From Limimaricola pyoseonensis (GTDB taxonomy: Bacteria; Pseudomonadota; Alphaproteobacteria; Rhodobacterales; Rhodobacteraceae): DNA of 64,000 bases. Position numbers and translations under genes: made by a program. Under the pieces are notes generated by a model. It did no database searches, was not told the DNA's origin, and worked only from the letters and a program-made list of their open reading frames with translations. Where the stretch lies: positions 62,001 to 126,000 of the forward strand of contig NZ_FNAT01000001.1 of the NCBI RefSeq assembly GCF_900102015.1. The letters are read 5' to 3'. Shown in pieces: positions 8,488 to 19,572 of the stretch; position 1 is the first letter of the stretch; each line of letters opens with the position of its first letter.

Positions 8488-9318
8488 ATGGCCCGCGCCG
8501 TCTCCACCCGCCGCAAGATCGGCTTCACCATCGCCGCCTGGGCCGTCGGCCTCGCGATCTTCTTCCCGATCCTCTGGACCATCCTCACCAGCTTCAAGAC
8601 CGAGGCCGAGGCGATCTCGTCGCCGCCGAGCTTCCTGTTCTTCGACTGGACGCTCGAGAACTACACCACCGTGCAGGAGCGCTCGAACTACTTCCGGCAC
8701 TTCTGGAACTCGGTCGTGATCTCGCTCGGCTCGACGCTGCTGGGCCTGCTCATCGCCATCCCTGCTGCCTGGTCGATGGCCTTCGTGCCCGGCAAGCGCA
8801 CCAAGGACGTGCTGATGTGGATGCTCTCGACCAAGATGCTGCCCCCCGTCGGCGTGCTGATCCCGATCTACCTGATCTTCCGCGACGTGGGCCTTCTCGA
8901 CACCAAGACCGGCCTGGTGATCGTGCTGACGCTGATCAACCTGCCGATCATCGTCTGGATGCTCTACACCTACTTCAAGGAGATCCCCGGCGAGATCCTC
9001 GAGGCGGCACGGATGGACGGTGCGTCCCTGCGCAACGAGATCATCCACGTGCTGACGCCGATGGCCGTGCCGGGCATCGCCTCGACCCTGCTTCTGAACG
9101 TCATCCTCGCCTGGAACGAGGCGTTCTGGACGCTCAACCTGACGGCCGCGAAATCCGCGCCGCTCACCGCCTTCATCGCCAGCTACTCGAGCCCCGAGGG
9201 CCTGTTCTACGCCAAGCTCTCGGCCGCCTCGACCATGGCCATCGCGCCGATCCTCATCCTCGGCTGGTTCAGCCAGAAGCAGCTCGTCCGCGGGCTCACC
9301 TTCGGCGCCGTGAAATAA
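8488..9318 (+). CDS. smoG: Sorbitol/mannitol ABC transporter permease
   Basis: 276 residues, MalG-type permease starting MARAVSTRRKIGFTIAA, with six helices and the EAA-loop motif EAARMDGA. The ATG has GGGAG about 9 bp upstream. Pairs with SmoF in the inner membrane. It ends 12 bp before smoK, so the two are co-transcribed. Confidence 0.93.
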   Translation: MARAVSTRRKIGFTIAAWAVGLAIFFPILWTILTSFKTEAEAISSPPSFLFFDWTLENYTTVQERSNYFRHFWNSVVISLGSTLLGLLIAIPAAWSMAFVPGKRTKDVLMWMLSTKMLPPVGVLIPIYLIFRDVGLLDTKTGLVIVLTLINLPIIVWMLYTYFKEIPGEILEAARMDGASLRNEIIHVLTPMAVPGIASTLLLNVILAWNEAFWTLNLTAAKSAPLTAFIASYSSPEGLFYAKLSAASTMAIAPILILGWFSQKQLVRGLTFGAVK

Positions 9319-9330
9319 GGGACTACTGAC

Positions 9331-10331
<1,001 letters not shown>

Positions 10332-10335
<4 letters not shown>

Positions 10336-11102
10336 GACTGCAGGGCAAGACGGCGATGATCACCGGCGCCGCCCGCGGCATCGGGCTTGCCTTCGCCGAA
10401 CGCTACGTCGCCGAAGGCGCGCGCGTGGCGATCTGCGACATCAACCTCGATGCCGCGCAGGAAGCGGCCGCGGCGATCGGCGAGGCCGCGATCGCGGTGC
10501 GGATCGACGTCACCGATCAGCAGAGCATCGAGGCCGCGGTGACCGAGGTCGACGAGCGCCTCGGCGGCATCGACATCCTGATCAACAACGCCGCCCTGTT
10601 CGACCTCGCCCCGATCACCGAGATCACCCGCGACAGCTACGACCGGCTGTTCTCGGTGAACGTCGCGGGCTGCCTGTTCACCCTGCAGGCCGTGGCCAAG
10701 GTCATGATCGCGCGCGGGCAGGGCGGCCGGATCATCAACATGGCCAGCCAGGCAGGACGCCGGGGCGAGCCGCTGGTCGGGGTCTACTGCGCCACCAAGG
10801 CGGCGGTGATCTCGCTCACCCAGTCGGCCGGTCTGAACCTGATCGAGCACGGCATCAACGTGAACGCCATCGCCCCCGGCGTGGTCGAGGGCGCCCATTG
10901 GGATCATGTCGACGCGCTCTTCGCCCGGCATGAGGGGCTGCGCCCCGGCGAGAAGAAGGCCCGGGTCGGCGCCGCCGTCCCCTATGGCCGGATGGGCACC
11001 GCCGAAGACCTGACCGGCATGGCGGTGTTCCTCGCCAGCGCCGACGCCGATTACGTCGTGGCCCAGACCTACAATGTCGACGGCGGCAACTGGATGAGCT
11101 GA
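10332..11102 (+). CDS. smoS: Sorbitol (glucitol) dehydrogenase, SDR family
   Basis: 256 residues, classical short-chain dehydrogenase. The cofactor motif TGAARGIG is at 11-18, NNA at 85-87, and the catalytic S139, Y152 and K156 are present. In R. sphaeroides SmoS oxidises D-glucitol to fructose and galactitol to tagatose with NAD+. Substrate here is inferred from gene order. It overlaps smoK by 4 bp (ATGA) and is 108 bp from mtlK. Confidence 0.92.
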
Positions 11103-11210
11103 GCCGCCGCCGCTCCGACCCGATTGCGCGGCCCTTCCCGAGGGACGCACCCGCCGCCGCTCCCCCGGCGCGCGGCCTGACCCCGAGCACCCCAAGAGAC
11201 GAGGCGCGCC

Positions 11211-12680
11211 ATGGCCCTTTCCCTCTCCAACTCCGCCCTTTCCGGACTGCCCGCGGGCGTCGACGGCCCCGGCTACGACCGCGCCGCGCTCACCCCCGGC
11301 ATCGTCCATGTCGGCGTCGGCAACTTCCACCGCGCCCACATGGCGGTCTATCTCGACCGCCTGTTCGCCCGGGGCCGCGACCATGATTGGGCGATCCGCG
11401 GCGCGGGCGTCCGCCCCGGCGACGCCAGGATGCGCGAGGCGCTCGAGAGGCAGGATTTCCTGACCACGGTGGTCGAGCTCGATCCCGCCGGGCTCTCGGC
11501 CAGGGTGACCGGTGCGATGACCGACTTCGTGGAGGTCGACCCCGAGGCGATCATCGCCGCGATGGCCGACCCGGCGATCCGGATCGTCTCGCTCACCGTC
11601 ACCGAGGGCGGCTGGTTCGTCGATGCCAAGACCGACGGCTTCGACGCGGATCACCCCGACATCCGCCACGACGCCGCGACCCCGGACGCGCCGAAGACCG
11701 CCTTCGGCATGATCCTCGCGGCGCTGAAGCGGCGGCGCGCCGCGGGCCACGCACCCTTCACGGTGCTGTCCTGCGACAACCTTCCCGAGAACGGCCATGT
11801 CGCCAAGCGCACCGTGACCGGCCTCGCCCGGCTGTCGGACACGGGCTTCGCCGACTGGGTCGCCGACAACGTCGCCTTCCCGAACTCCATGGTCGATTGC
11901 ATCACGCCGGCCACCTCGGACCGCGAGCGCGCGATGGTGCGCGACCGCTTCGGCATCGAGGATCCGGCGCCGGTGGTCTGCGAGCCGTTCCGGCAATGGG
12001 TTCTCGAGGACGACTTCCCGCAGGGACGGCCACGCCTAGAGGACGTCGGCGCCGAGTTCGTGGCCGATGTCGCGCCCTACGAGCTGATGAAGCTGCGCAT
12101 CCTCAATGGCGGACATGCCGCGATCGCCTATGCCTCGGCGCTGCTCGGGCATCATTTCGTGCATGACGCCGTGGCCGATCCGCGCATCTCGAACTGGCTC
12201 GCGGCGCTGGAGCAGCGCGAGATCATCCCGACGCTGGCGCCGATCCCGGGCGTCGATTTCGAGGCCTATCGCCTCAAGGTCGCCGAGCGCTTCGCCAATC
12301 CCGAGATCGGGGACACCATTCCGCGCATCTGCTTCGACGGCGCCAACAGGCAGCCGAAATTCATCCTGCCGGTGATCCGCGATGCCTTGGCCGCCGGCCG
12401 GCCGGTGGAGGGGCTCGCGCTCGAGGTGGCGCTGTGGGCGCGCTACTGCGCCGGCACAGACGAGGCCGGCGCCACGCTCGCGCCCAACGACGATCGCCAC
12501 GACGAACTCAAGCGCCTCGCGCTCGCCGCGAAGGACGACCCCGCGGCCTTCCTGTCCAACGGTGCCGTCTTCGGTGATCTCGACCGGCAGCCCGGCTTCG
12601 TCGACGCCTTCGCGCGGCAGCTCGGCGCGGTGTGGCGCGACGGCGTGGCGGCGACACTCGAGGACTACGCGCGCGGCTGA
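11211..12680 (+). CDS. mtlK: Mannitol 2-dehydrogenase
   Basis: 489 residues, polyol-specific long-chain dehydrogenase family. The N-terminal nucleotide motif is VGVGNFHRAH. The catalytic pattern K294-x4-N299-x2-H302 (KLRILNGGH) is present. It oxidises D-mannitol (and D-arabitol) to the ketose with NAD+. It is the last gene of the smo operon and faces smoC tail to tail, only 17 bp apart. The short repeat CTCAG/CTGAG in that gap is too small to call a terminator. Confidence 0.93.
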   Translation: MALSLSNSALSGLPAGVDGPGYDRAALTPGIVHVGVGNFHRAHMAVYLDRLFARGRDHDWAIRGAGVRPGDARMREALERQDFLTTVVELDPAGLSARVTGAMTDFVEVDPEAIIAAMADPAIRIVSLTVTEGGWFVDAKTDGFDADHPDIRHDAATPDAPKTAFGMILAALKRRRAAGHAPFTVLSCDNLPENGHVAKRTVTGLARLSDTGFADWVADNVAFPNSMVDCITPATSDRERAMVRDRFGIEDPAPVVCEPFRQWVLEDDFPQGRPRLEDVGAEFVADVAPYELMKLRILNGGHAAIAYASALLGHHFVHDAVADPRISNWLAALEQREIIPTLAPIPGVDFEAYRLKVAERFANPEIGDTIPRICFDGANRQPKFILPVIRDALAAGRPVEGLALEVALWARYCAGTDEAGATLAPNDDRHDELKRLALAAKDDPAAFLSNGAVFGDLDRQPGFVDAFARQLGAVWRDGVAATLEDYARG

Positions 12681-12697
12681 ACCTCAGCGGCTGAGCC

Positions 12698-13657
12698 TCA
12701 GCTGCGGAGCAGCTTCTCGGCGGTGGCCTCGTCGGTGATCAGCCCGTTCACCAGCCGGCCGGTCAGCGCGGCGCGGATCGCCCCGACCTTGGCCGGCCCC
12801 ACGGCGAGGCCGACCACCGGTCGCTTCGGCGGGCGCGGCAGGGGGGCCGAGGCGACGCGGCTGTTGTGGTCGCACTCCATCACCCGACCCTCGCTGTCGT
12901 AGATCCAGCTGGTGATCTCGCCCGCGGCACCCTCGGCCACCAGCCGGCTCAGGTCATCGGCCTCGATGAAGCCGTCGAGCAGCATCGGCGCGGTCGGGTC
13001 GAGCTGGCCGATGCCGACCAGCGTGAGATCGGCGCGCGCGCACAGGTCGAGCGTGTTGCGCACCGCTTCCTGCCGCAGCATCAGCTGCAGCTCGTCCGGG
13101 TCCCGCACGAGAACGGGAAGCGGGTAGGGGTAGTGCCGCGCGCCCACGCGCTCGGCCATCCGGATCACCGCGTTGTAGGGCGTGGCGGAGCCGTCCGATG
13201 TCATGTTGCCAAGCAGCGAGACGATGCGGTGATGCGGGCAGTCCATGCGCGGCAGCTGCTCGACGCAGGCTCTGAGCGCGCGGCCGGTGCCCAGCGCGAC
13301 GATCTTCTCCTCGGGGCTCTTCAGCACGCGCTCCAGCTCGGCCGCCGCGGCGATGGCCATGCCGGTCAGAAGCTCGGGCGCGGTCGGATCGGTGGGCACC
13401 ACCTCCGTCAGCGACAGGCCGAAGCGCTCGCGCAGCGCGCCCGACAGGTCCATGCAGCGGGCGATGGGGTGGTCGAGCCGCACCTTGATCAGCTTTTCAG
13501 AGACGGCGAGCGACACGAGGCGCTGCGCCGACTGGCGCGACACGCCGAGCTTTTTGGCGATCTCGTCCTGCGTGTTGCCGGCGACGTAGTACAGCCAGCC
13601 GGCCCGCGCCGCGTCGTCGAGGCGGGTGGTTTCGGGGGTGAAGCGCGACTGACTCAT
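12698..13657 (-). CDS. smoC: SorC-family sugar-responsive transcriptional regulator
   Basis: 319 residues. An N-terminal helix-turn-helix (about residues 28-48, with DEIAKKLGVSRQSAQRLV) is followed by a SorC/DeoR-type sugar-phosphate-binding domain with GTGRAL and GIGQLDP loops. It most likely controls the smo operon in response to a polyol or its phosphate. The ATG overlaps the smoD stop by 4 bp, so smoD-smoC is a two-gene operon. A shared near-palindrome before smoE and before smoD suggests it regulates both, including itself. Activator or repressor mode cannot be read from sequence. Confidence 0.87.
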   Translation of the reverse strand: MSQSRFTPETTRLDDAARAGWLYYVAGNTQDEIAKKLGVSRQSAQRLVSLAVSEKLIKVRLDHPIARCMDLSGALRERFGLSLTEVVPTDPTAPELLTGMAIAAAAELERVLKSPEEKIVALGTGRALRACVEQLPRMDCPHHRIVSLLGNMTSDGSATPYNAVIRMAERVGARHYPYPLPVLVRDPDELQLMLRQEAVRNTLDLCARADLTLVGIGQLDPTAPMLLDGFIEADDLSRLVAEGAAGEITSWIYDSEGRVMECDHNSRVASAPLPRPPKRPVVGLAVGPAKVGAIRAALTGRLVNGLITDEATAEKLLRS

Positions 13658-14334
13658 GCCACCGTTTCCGGATGCAGCCGGTCGAGCAGCGCGTCGAGGG
13701 CCGACCAGTCGGCCAGCACCGGCAGGGCCGGGTCGTGGCGCAGCGTCGCCCCGGCGAGGTGGCTGCCGCCGGTGAAGCGGACCGCCGTCATCCCCGCCGC
13801 GGCCGCCGCCTCGAGACCCGGCAGGCTGTCCTCGATCACCAGCGTGCGCCCCGGCCGCGCCCCCATCCGCGCGGCTGCGAAGAGGAACAGGTCGGGCGCG
13901 GGCTTGCCCCGCTCCACCTGGCTTGCGGTGAAGACATGCGGCAGGGCGGTCGTGAGCCCGACGATCTCGAGCGAGCGGGTGACGCGCGGCGGCGAGGACG
14001 AGGTGGCGACGCAGGCCGGCACGCCACGATCGGCCAGCGCGGCCAGCGCCGCGGCGATGCCGGGCATCGGCTCCAGCGCCGTCTCGAAGCGTTCGAGAAG
14101 CCGCGCCCTGTATCGCGCCTCGAAATCCGGCCCGAGATCGAGGCCCAGGGTTTCGCGGATGTGCCGGGCCACCACAGGGAAGCTGCGGCCCAGGAAATTG
14201 CGCCGGACGTGATCGAAGCTGATCGTCGCGCCCTCCTCGGTCAAAAGCTCGATCAGCAACTCGGCGCTCAGGACCTCGCTGTCGATCAGCACGCCGTCGC
14301 AGTCGAATATGACCAGATCCCAGTCGCTCTGCAT
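13654..14334 (-). CDS. smoD: HAD-family phosphatase of the polyol locus
   Basis: 226 residues from the ATG at 14334. An in-frame ATG at 14355 is equally possible, as both have GGAGG-like sites. HAD motif I is FDCDGVLIDSE, with the lysine of motif III in RGKPAPDLF and acidic motif IV in VIEDSLPG. The beta-phosphoglucomutase-like cap domain is present. It would dephosphorylate a small sugar or polyol phosphate in the cytoplasm; the substrate is unknown. It is co-transcribed with smoC and preceded by the second copy of the putative SmoC operator. Confidence 0.85.
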   Translation of the reverse strand: MQSDWDLVIFDCDGVLIDSEVLSAELLIELLTEEGATISFDHVRRNFLGRSFPVVARHIRETLGLDLGPDFEARYRARLLERFETALEPMPGIAAALAALADRGVPACVATSSSPPRVTRSLEIVGLTTALPHVFTASQVERGKPAPDLFLFAAARMGARPGRTLVIEDSLPGLEAAAAAGMTAVRFTGGSHLAGATLRHDPALPVLADWSALDALLDRLHPETVA

Positions 14335-14394
14335 GCGCCCCTCCGTTGCTGCCATCCGCGCCCCCTCCGGTTCCGGTTCAAGATGCCACAGTTG

Positions 14395-14408
14395 TGGGCA
14401 TTTGCCCA
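14395..14408 (-). promoter_or_regulatory. Putative SmoC operator upstream of smoD
   Basis: TGGGCATTTGCCCA is a palindrome except for its two central bases. Read on the minus strand it contains GGCAAATGCC, identical to the core before smoE. It lies 40-60 bp upstream of smoD and about 80 bp upstream of the divergent 5-oxoprolinase gene, so it could act on either. Confidence 0.55.
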
Positions 14409-14489
14409 TAGCGTGAGCGGGTGCGCCCGGCTTGACCATCCCCGATCGATCTTCCACCCCTGTGCGCGAGGAGACTGCGGGAGGCAAGG

Positions 14490-17400
14490 ATGAACGGCTG
14501 GGATTTCTGGATCGACCGGGGCGGCACCTTCACCGACGTGGTGGGACGCGACCCGGACGGCGCGCTGCATCCGCTCAAGCTGCTCTCCGACAACCTTGAG
14601 GCCTACGAGGACGCGGCGATCGAGGGCATCCGCCGGCTGCTTGGGGGGCGCATCGATCCGACCCGGATCGGCACGGTGAAGATGGGCACCACGGTCGCGA
14701 CCAATGCCCTGCTGGAGCGCAAGGGCGACCGCACCGCGCTGCTGATCACCCGGGGTTTCCGCGACGCGCTGCGCATCGCCTACCAGGCCCGGCCCGACAT
14801 CTTCGCCAAGGAGATCCTTCTGCCCGAGCAGCTGTACGAGCGGGTGATCGAGGTGGAGGAGCGACTGCGCGCCGACGGCACGGTCGAGACGCCGCTCGAT
14901 GCCGAGGCGCTGCGCCCGGAGCTGGAGCGGCTGCGCGACGACGGCATCGACGCGGTGGCGATCGTGCTGATGCACGCCTGGCGCAGCCCCGAGCACGAGG
15001 TCGCGCTGGCCGAGATGGTGCGCGGCATGGGCTTTTCACAGGTCTCGGTCAGCCACGAGGTCTCGCCGTTGATGAAGCTGGTGGGACGGGGCGACACCAC
15101 GGTGGTCGACGCCTATCTCTCGCCGATCCTGCGGCGCTACGTGGCGCGGGTGGCGGGTGCGCTGGGCGCGACGCCCTCGGGCGAGGCGGGCCCGACGCTG
15201 CAGTTCATGATGTCGTCGGGCGGCATGACGGCGGCCGAGGCCTTCGAGGGCAAGGATGCGATCCTCTCGGGCCCCGCGGGCGGCGTGGTCGGTATGGTCG
15301 AGACCGCGCGCGCGGCCGGCTGGGAGAAGGTGATCGGCTTCGACATGGGCGGCACCTCGACCGACGTGGCGCATTGCGCGGGCGAATACGAGCGCGCCTT
15401 CGACACCGAGGTCGCGGGCGTCCGCATCCGCGCGCCGATGATGCAGATCCACACCGTCGCGGCGGGCGGCGGCTCGGTGCTGCACCCCGACCCGGGCCGG
15501 TTTCGCGTCGGGCCCGACAGCGCCGGGGCCGATCCGGGGCCGCTCTGCTACCGCCGTGGCGGGCCTCTCACCGTGACCGACGCGAACGTCATGCTCGGCA
15601 AGCTGCAGCCCGGCCTTTTCCCGGCGATCTTCGGCTCCGGACAAGACCAGCCGCTCGACCGCGACGGCGTCGCCGCGGCCTTCGCCGAGATCGCGGGCGA
15701 CCGCAGCCCCGAGGAGGCGGCCGAGGGCTTCGTGCGTATCGCGGTCGAGAACATGGCCAACGCCATCAAGAAGATCTCGGTGCAGCGCGGCCACGACGTG
15801 ACGCGCTACCTGCTCAACTCCTTCGGCGGCGCGGGCGGCCAGCATGCCTGCCTCGTCGCCGACGCGCTGGGCATGGAGGCGGTGCTGGTGCACCCGCTCT
15901 CGGGCCTGCTTTCAGCCTACGGGATCGGCCTCGCCACCGTCTCGGTCGCGCGCCAGCAGGGGCTGGTCGAGCCGCTCGACGAGACGACGCGCCCGGCGCT
16001 CGACCGGGTGATCGCGGATCTGACCGCGCAGGTCGGGGCCGAGCTGGCCGGGCAGGGGGTCGCGGGCGAAAGCTACGCCACCCGCCTGCACCTGCGCTAC
16101 GAGGGCACCGACACGGCGCTGCAGGTCGGATATGTCGGCGACATGGCGGCGGCGCGCACCGCCTTCGAGGCCGCGCATGACGCGCAGTTCGGCTTCCTCA
16201 GCCCCGAGCGGGCGCTGGTGATCGAGGCGGTCGAGGTCGAGGGCACCGAGCCGCCGCATGCCGTGGCCGAGAGCGGGGGCGATGCGCCCGAGCGCGGCCA
16301 TGCGGCGGCGGAGGAGACCGCGCGCTTCTTCTCGAACGGCGCGTGGCACGATGCGCGAGTGCATCGCCGCGCCGATATCGCGCCCGGCCACGAGATGCGC
16401 GGCCCCGCGCTGATCATCGAGCCGAACCAGACCATCGTGGTCGAGCCCGGCTGGACCGCGCGGCTGACCGCCCGCGACGACATCCTGCTCGCCCGCCACG
16501 AGGCGGCGCAGCGGCAGAGGGCGGCCGGCACCGAGGCCGACCCGATCCTGCTCGAGGTGTTCAACAACCTCTTCATGAACATCGCCGAGCAGATGGGCGT
16601 GGCGCTGCAGAACACCGCGCAGTCGGTCAACATCAAGGAGCGGCTCGACTTCTCCTGCGCGGTGTTCGACCGCGACGGCGCGCTGGTCGCCAACGCACCG
16701 CACATGCCGGTGCATCTCGGCAGCATGGACCGCTCGGTCGAGGCGGTGATCCGGCAAAACGCCACGATCCGCCCCGGCGACGTCTTCGCGCTGAACGCGC
16801 CCTACAACGGCGGCACGCATCTGCCCGACATCACCGTCGTCTCGCCGGTCTTCGACGACGCGGGCCGCGAGATCCTGTTCTGGACCGCCAGCCGCGGCCA
16901 CCACGCCGATGTTGGCGGCACCGCACCCGGCTCGATGACGCCGCTCGCCACGACCGTGGACGAGGAAGGCGTGCTGATCGACAATTTCCACCTCGTGGAC
17001 CAAGGCAGCTTCCGCGAGGAGGCGCTGCACCGCCTGCTGACCGAGCACCCCTATCCCTGCCGCAACTCGGGCCAGAACATCGCCGACCTCAAGGCGCAGG
17101 TCGCGGCCAACGCCCGTGGCGCGGCGGAGCTGCGCCGGATGGTGGCCGAGTTCGGGCTCGACGTGGTGCGCGCCTATATGGGCCACGTGCAGGACAACGC
17201 CGCCGAGGAAGTGGCGCGGCTGGTCGGGCGGCTGTCGGATTGCGAGTGCGACTACGAGACCGACAGCGGGCAGGTGATCCGGGTGCGGATCACCGTCGAC
17301 CGCGAGGCGCGGCGCGCGCGCGTCGATTTCACCGGCACGTCCGAGGCGCGCGAGAACAACTTCAACGCGCCCGAGCCGGTGGCCCGCGCCGCCGTGCTCT

Positions 17401-18080
17401 ACGTGTTCCGCGTGATGTGCGAGCAGCACATCCCGATGAACGCGGGCTGCCTGCGGCCGATCGAGATCGTGATCCCCGAAGGCTCGATGCTGCGGCCCGC
17501 CTATCCGCGTGCGGTGGTGGCCGGCAATGTCGAGACCTCGCAGCACGTCACCAACGCGCTGTTCCAGGCGCTGGGCGCGCTGGCCAATGCCCAAGGAACC
17601 ATGAACAACCTCACCTTCGGCAACGACCGGCACCAGTATTACGAGACGATCTGCTCGGGCAGCCCGGCGGGGCGCATGAATGACGGGGCGGGCTTCGCCG
17701 GGACATCGGGCGTGCACACCCACATGACCAACTCGCGGCTGACCGATCCCGAGGTGCTCGAGACCCGCTTCCCGGTGCTCTTGGAGGAATTCGGCCTGCG
17801 GCCCGGCTCGGGCGGGCAGGGCGCGTTCCCGGGCGGCGACGGCACGCGCCGGGTGCTGCGCTTCCTCGAGGAGATGGACATGTCGATCCTGTCCTCGCAC
17901 CGCCACCGCCCGCCGCAGGGCATCGACGGCGGCGGGGCGGGGCAGACGGGGCGCACCGAGGTGCGGCGCCTCGACGGCACGGTCGAGACGCTCGCCAACT
18001 GCGCCCAGACGCGGCTGCAGGCGGGCGAGGCGGTGATCGTCACCACGCCGACGCCGGGCGGGGCCGGGACGACCGGCTGA
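14490..18080 (+). CDS. oplAH: 5-oxoprolinase / hydantoinase, fused A and B subunits
   Basis: 1196 residues, close to the length of single-chain ATP-dependent 5-oxoprolinases. The N-terminal hydantoinase A part begins [15 protein letters not shown] and has a second nucleotide motif [12 protein letters not shown] near residue 285. The hydantoinase B half starts near residue 680 ([11 protein letters not shown]) with [12 protein letters not shown] and a glycine-rich end. The reaction is ATP-driven opening of 5-oxoproline to glutamate; hydantoin substrates are possible. The ATG has GGGAGG about 9 bp upstream. No partner gene adjoins it. The upstream 155 bp is shared with smoD. Confidence 0.9.
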   Translation: MNGWDFWIDRGGTFTDVVGRDPDGALHPLKLLSDNLEAYEDAAIEGIRRLLGGRIDPTRIGTVKMGTTVATNALLERKGDRTALLITRGFRDALRIAYQARPDIFAKEILLPEQLYERVIEVEERLRADGTVETPLDAEALRPELERLRDDGIDAVAIVLMHAWRSPEHEVALAEMVRGMGFSQVSVSHEVSPLMKLVGRGDTTVVDAYLSPILRRYVARVAGALGATPSGEAGPTLQFMMSSGGMTAAEAFEGKDAILSGPAGGVVGMVETARAAGWEKVIGFDMGGTSTDVAHCAGEYERAFDTEVAGVRIRAPMMQIHTVAAGGGSVLHPDPGRFRVGPDSAGADPGPLCYRRGGPLTVTDANVMLGKLQPGLFPAIFGSGQDQPLDRDGVAAAFAEIAGDRSPEEAAEGFVRIAVENMANAIKKISVQRGHDVTRYLLNSFGGAGGQHACLVADALGMEAVLVHPLSGLLSAYGIGLATVSVARQQGLVEPLDETTRPALDRVIADLTAQVGAELAGQGVAGESYATRLHLRYEGTDTALQVGYVGDMAAARTAFEAAHDAQFGFLSPERALVIEAVEVEGTEPPHAVAESGGDAPERGHAAAEETARFFSNGAWHDARVHRRADIAPGHEMRGPALIIEPNQTIVVEPGWTARLTARDDILLARHEAAQRQRAAGTEADPILLEVFNNLFMNIAEQMGVALQNTAQSVNIKERLDFSCAVFDRDGALVANAPHMPVHLGSMDRSVEAVIRQNATIRPGDVFALNAPYNGGTHLPDITVVSPVFDDAGREILFWTASRGHHADVGGTAPGSMTPLATTVDEEGVLIDNFHLVDQGSFREEALHRLLTEHPYPCRNSGQNIADLKAQVAANARGAAELRRMVAEFGLDVVRAYMGHVQDNAAEEVARLVGRLSDCECDYETDSGQVIRVRITVDREARRARVDFTGTSEARENNFNAPEPVARAAVLYVFRVMCEQHIPMNAGCLRPIEIVIPEGSMLRPAYPRAVVAGNVETSQHVTNALFQALGALANAQGTMNNLTFGNDRHQYYETICSGSPAGRMNDGAGFAGTSGVHTHMTNSRLTDPEVLETRFPVLLEEFGLRPGSGGQGAFPGGDGTRRVLRFLEEMDMSILSSHRHRPPQGIDGGGAGQTGRTEVRRLDGTVETLANCAQTRLQAGEAVIVTTPTPGGAGTTG

Positions 18081-18119
18081 CGCGGTCCCGGAATTGGCCC
18101 GCGTGCCATACGCGTCGAA

Positions 18120-18155
18120 GGACAGGTGAAGGAGGCGCTGCCCCTTCACCTGTCC
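18120..18155 (+). terminator. Hairpin after the 5-oxoprolinase gene
   Basis: Perfect 13-bp stem GGACAGGTGAAGG / CCTTCACCTGTCC with a 10-base loop, 40 bp after the stop. No T-run follows. The remaining 120 bp up to pqiA1 should carry the pqi promoter; I see no convincing one. Confidence 0.55.
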
Positions 18156-18274
18156 GGAATTGCGCATGGCGCGCACGCATCGGCCCGTGCCGCCTCACGG
18201 TTTCGCGCGGCCTGCATGGTCATTCCCCCGGCGCGGCCCTATGATCGGGCCGAGGCATCCAACGGGCGAACGCC

Positions 18275-18937
18275 ATGCACGACACCGATATCGCGCGCGC
18301 CGATCCGGCCGAGCTGATCGCCTGCCCGCAATGCGACGCGCTCTACCGCGCGCGGATGCCCGAGCATGGCGCCCGCGCGGTCTGCGCGCGCTGCCACACC
18401 GTGCTGATCGCGCCCAAGCGGCGCGCCGGCATGACCATCATCATGCTCGCCGCCGCGGTGCTGGTGCTGGTGCTGGGCGCGGTCTGGTTCCCCTTCCTCA
18501 AGATCAGCCGGCAGGGCTTCGTCAACGAGGCGACCCTGCTCGACGCGGCGATGAGCTTCACCGGGGGGCCGCTCCTGGTGCTGTCGCTCGCCGTGACCGC
18601 CTTGATCGTGCTGGTGCCGCTGGCCCGCGCGGTGCTGACCATCTACGTTCTGGCCCCGGTGGTCTTCGACCGGCCGCCGCCGCCCGGCGCGTTGCGGCTC
18701 TTCGCGCTGTCCGAGGCGCTCAGGCCCTGGTCGATGGCCGAGATCTTCGCGCTGGGCTGCGCCGTGGCGCTGGTCAAGGTGGCCGACCTCGCGCAGCTCA
18801 GCTTCGGCCCGGCCTTCTGGATGTTCGCGGCGCTGGTCTTCCTCACCGTGATCCAGGACCGCTGGATGTGCCGCTGGTCGGTCTGGCACGCGCTGGAGCA
18901 GGGCCAGGCCGCGCGCCGCGAAAGGGCCCCGGCATGA
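18275..18937 (+). CDS. pqiA: Paraquat-inducible protein A, first half
   Basis: 220 residues. A zinc ribbon (C17, C20, C37, C40) precedes four hydrophobic helices, which is one of the two PqiA repeats found in E. coli PqiA (about 417 residues). PqiA is the inner-membrane part of the PqiABC lipid-transport bridge. Its stop overlaps the start of the second PqiA-type gene (ATGA). Together the two proteins total 432 residues, matching one full PqiA, so they probably assemble as two subunits. Confidence 0.87.
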   Translation: MHDTDIARADPAELIACPQCDALYRARMPEHGARAVCARCHTVLIAPKRRAGMTIIMLAAAVLVLVLGAVWFPFLKISRQGFVNEATLLDAAMSFTGGPLLVLSLAVTALIVLVPLARAVLTIYVLAPVVFDRPPPPGALRLFALSEALRPWSMAEIFALGCAVALVKVADLAQLSFGPAFWMFAALVFLTVIQDRWMCRWSVWHALEQGQAARRERAPA

Positions 18938-19572
18938 GCGGCGCGCCGCATCTGCTCACGGCCCGCGAGGCGGGGCTCGTCTCCTGCACGCGCTGCACCC
19001 GGGTCTGGCCCGCGGGAACGTCCGCCTGCGGCCGTTGCGGCAAGCCGCTGGTGTCGCGCGACGGCTACAGCCTCAGCCGGGTCTGGGCGTGGTGGATCGC
19101 CGGGCTGATGTGCTACTTCCCGGCCAATCTCTACCCGATGCTGCGCACGCAGGTGCTTTTCACCGTCTCCGAGGACACCATCGTCGGCGGCGCGATCGAA
19201 CTCGCGAAATACGGGTCCTACTTCGTGGCGCTGATCATCCTGATCGCCTCCGTGGCGATCCCGATCGGCAAGTTCGTGGCCATCGCCTGGCTGGCGGTGT
19301 CGGTCCGGCGCGGCAGCCGCGCGCGGCCGCAATCGCGCCACAGGCTCTACGAAATCGTGGAGTATATCGGCCGCTGGTCGATGATAGACGTCTTCGTGGT
19401 TGCGATCCTGACGGCGCTCGTGCAGTTGAACATTGCCGCCTCGATCAAGCCGGGCCCGGCGGCGCTCGCTTTCGCGCTATCGGTGATCTTCACGATGCTT
19501 TCCGCCCAAGCCTTCGATCCGCGCCTGATCTGGGACCGCGACACCTCCGACGACGGGACCGACCGCGCGTGA
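18934..19572 (+). CDS. pqiA: Paraquat-inducible protein A, second half
   Basis: 212 residues with its own zinc ribbon (C18, C21, C32, C35) and four helices, including the family stretch CYFPANLYPMLRTQ. The ATG at 18934 overlaps the previous stop by 4 bp. Because each half has a complete ribbon and its own coupled start, this is a split arrangement and not a frameshift. It overlaps pqiB by 4 bp (GTGA). Confidence 0.87.
   Translation: MSGAPHLLTAREAGLVSCTRCTRVWPAGTSACGRCGKPLVSRDGYSLSRVWAWWIAGLMCYFPANLYPMLRTQVLFTVSEDTIVGGAIELAKYGSYFVALIILIASVAIPIGKFVAIAWLAVSVRRGSRARPQSRHRLYEIVEYIGRWSMIDVFVVAILTALVQLNIAASIKPGPAALAFALSVIFTMLSAQAFDPRLIWDRDTSDDGTDRA

Noticed and set aside
15912-18176. 754-residue minus-strand reading frame opposite the 5-oxoprolinase gene
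   Set aside because: It is the mirror of a well-recognised gene in high-GC DNA, rich in Arg, His and Gly, with no motif or ribosome site.
18275-19572. Frameshifted pqiA pseudogene
   Set aside because: Both halves have complete zinc ribbons and coupled starts, so a split gene is more likely.
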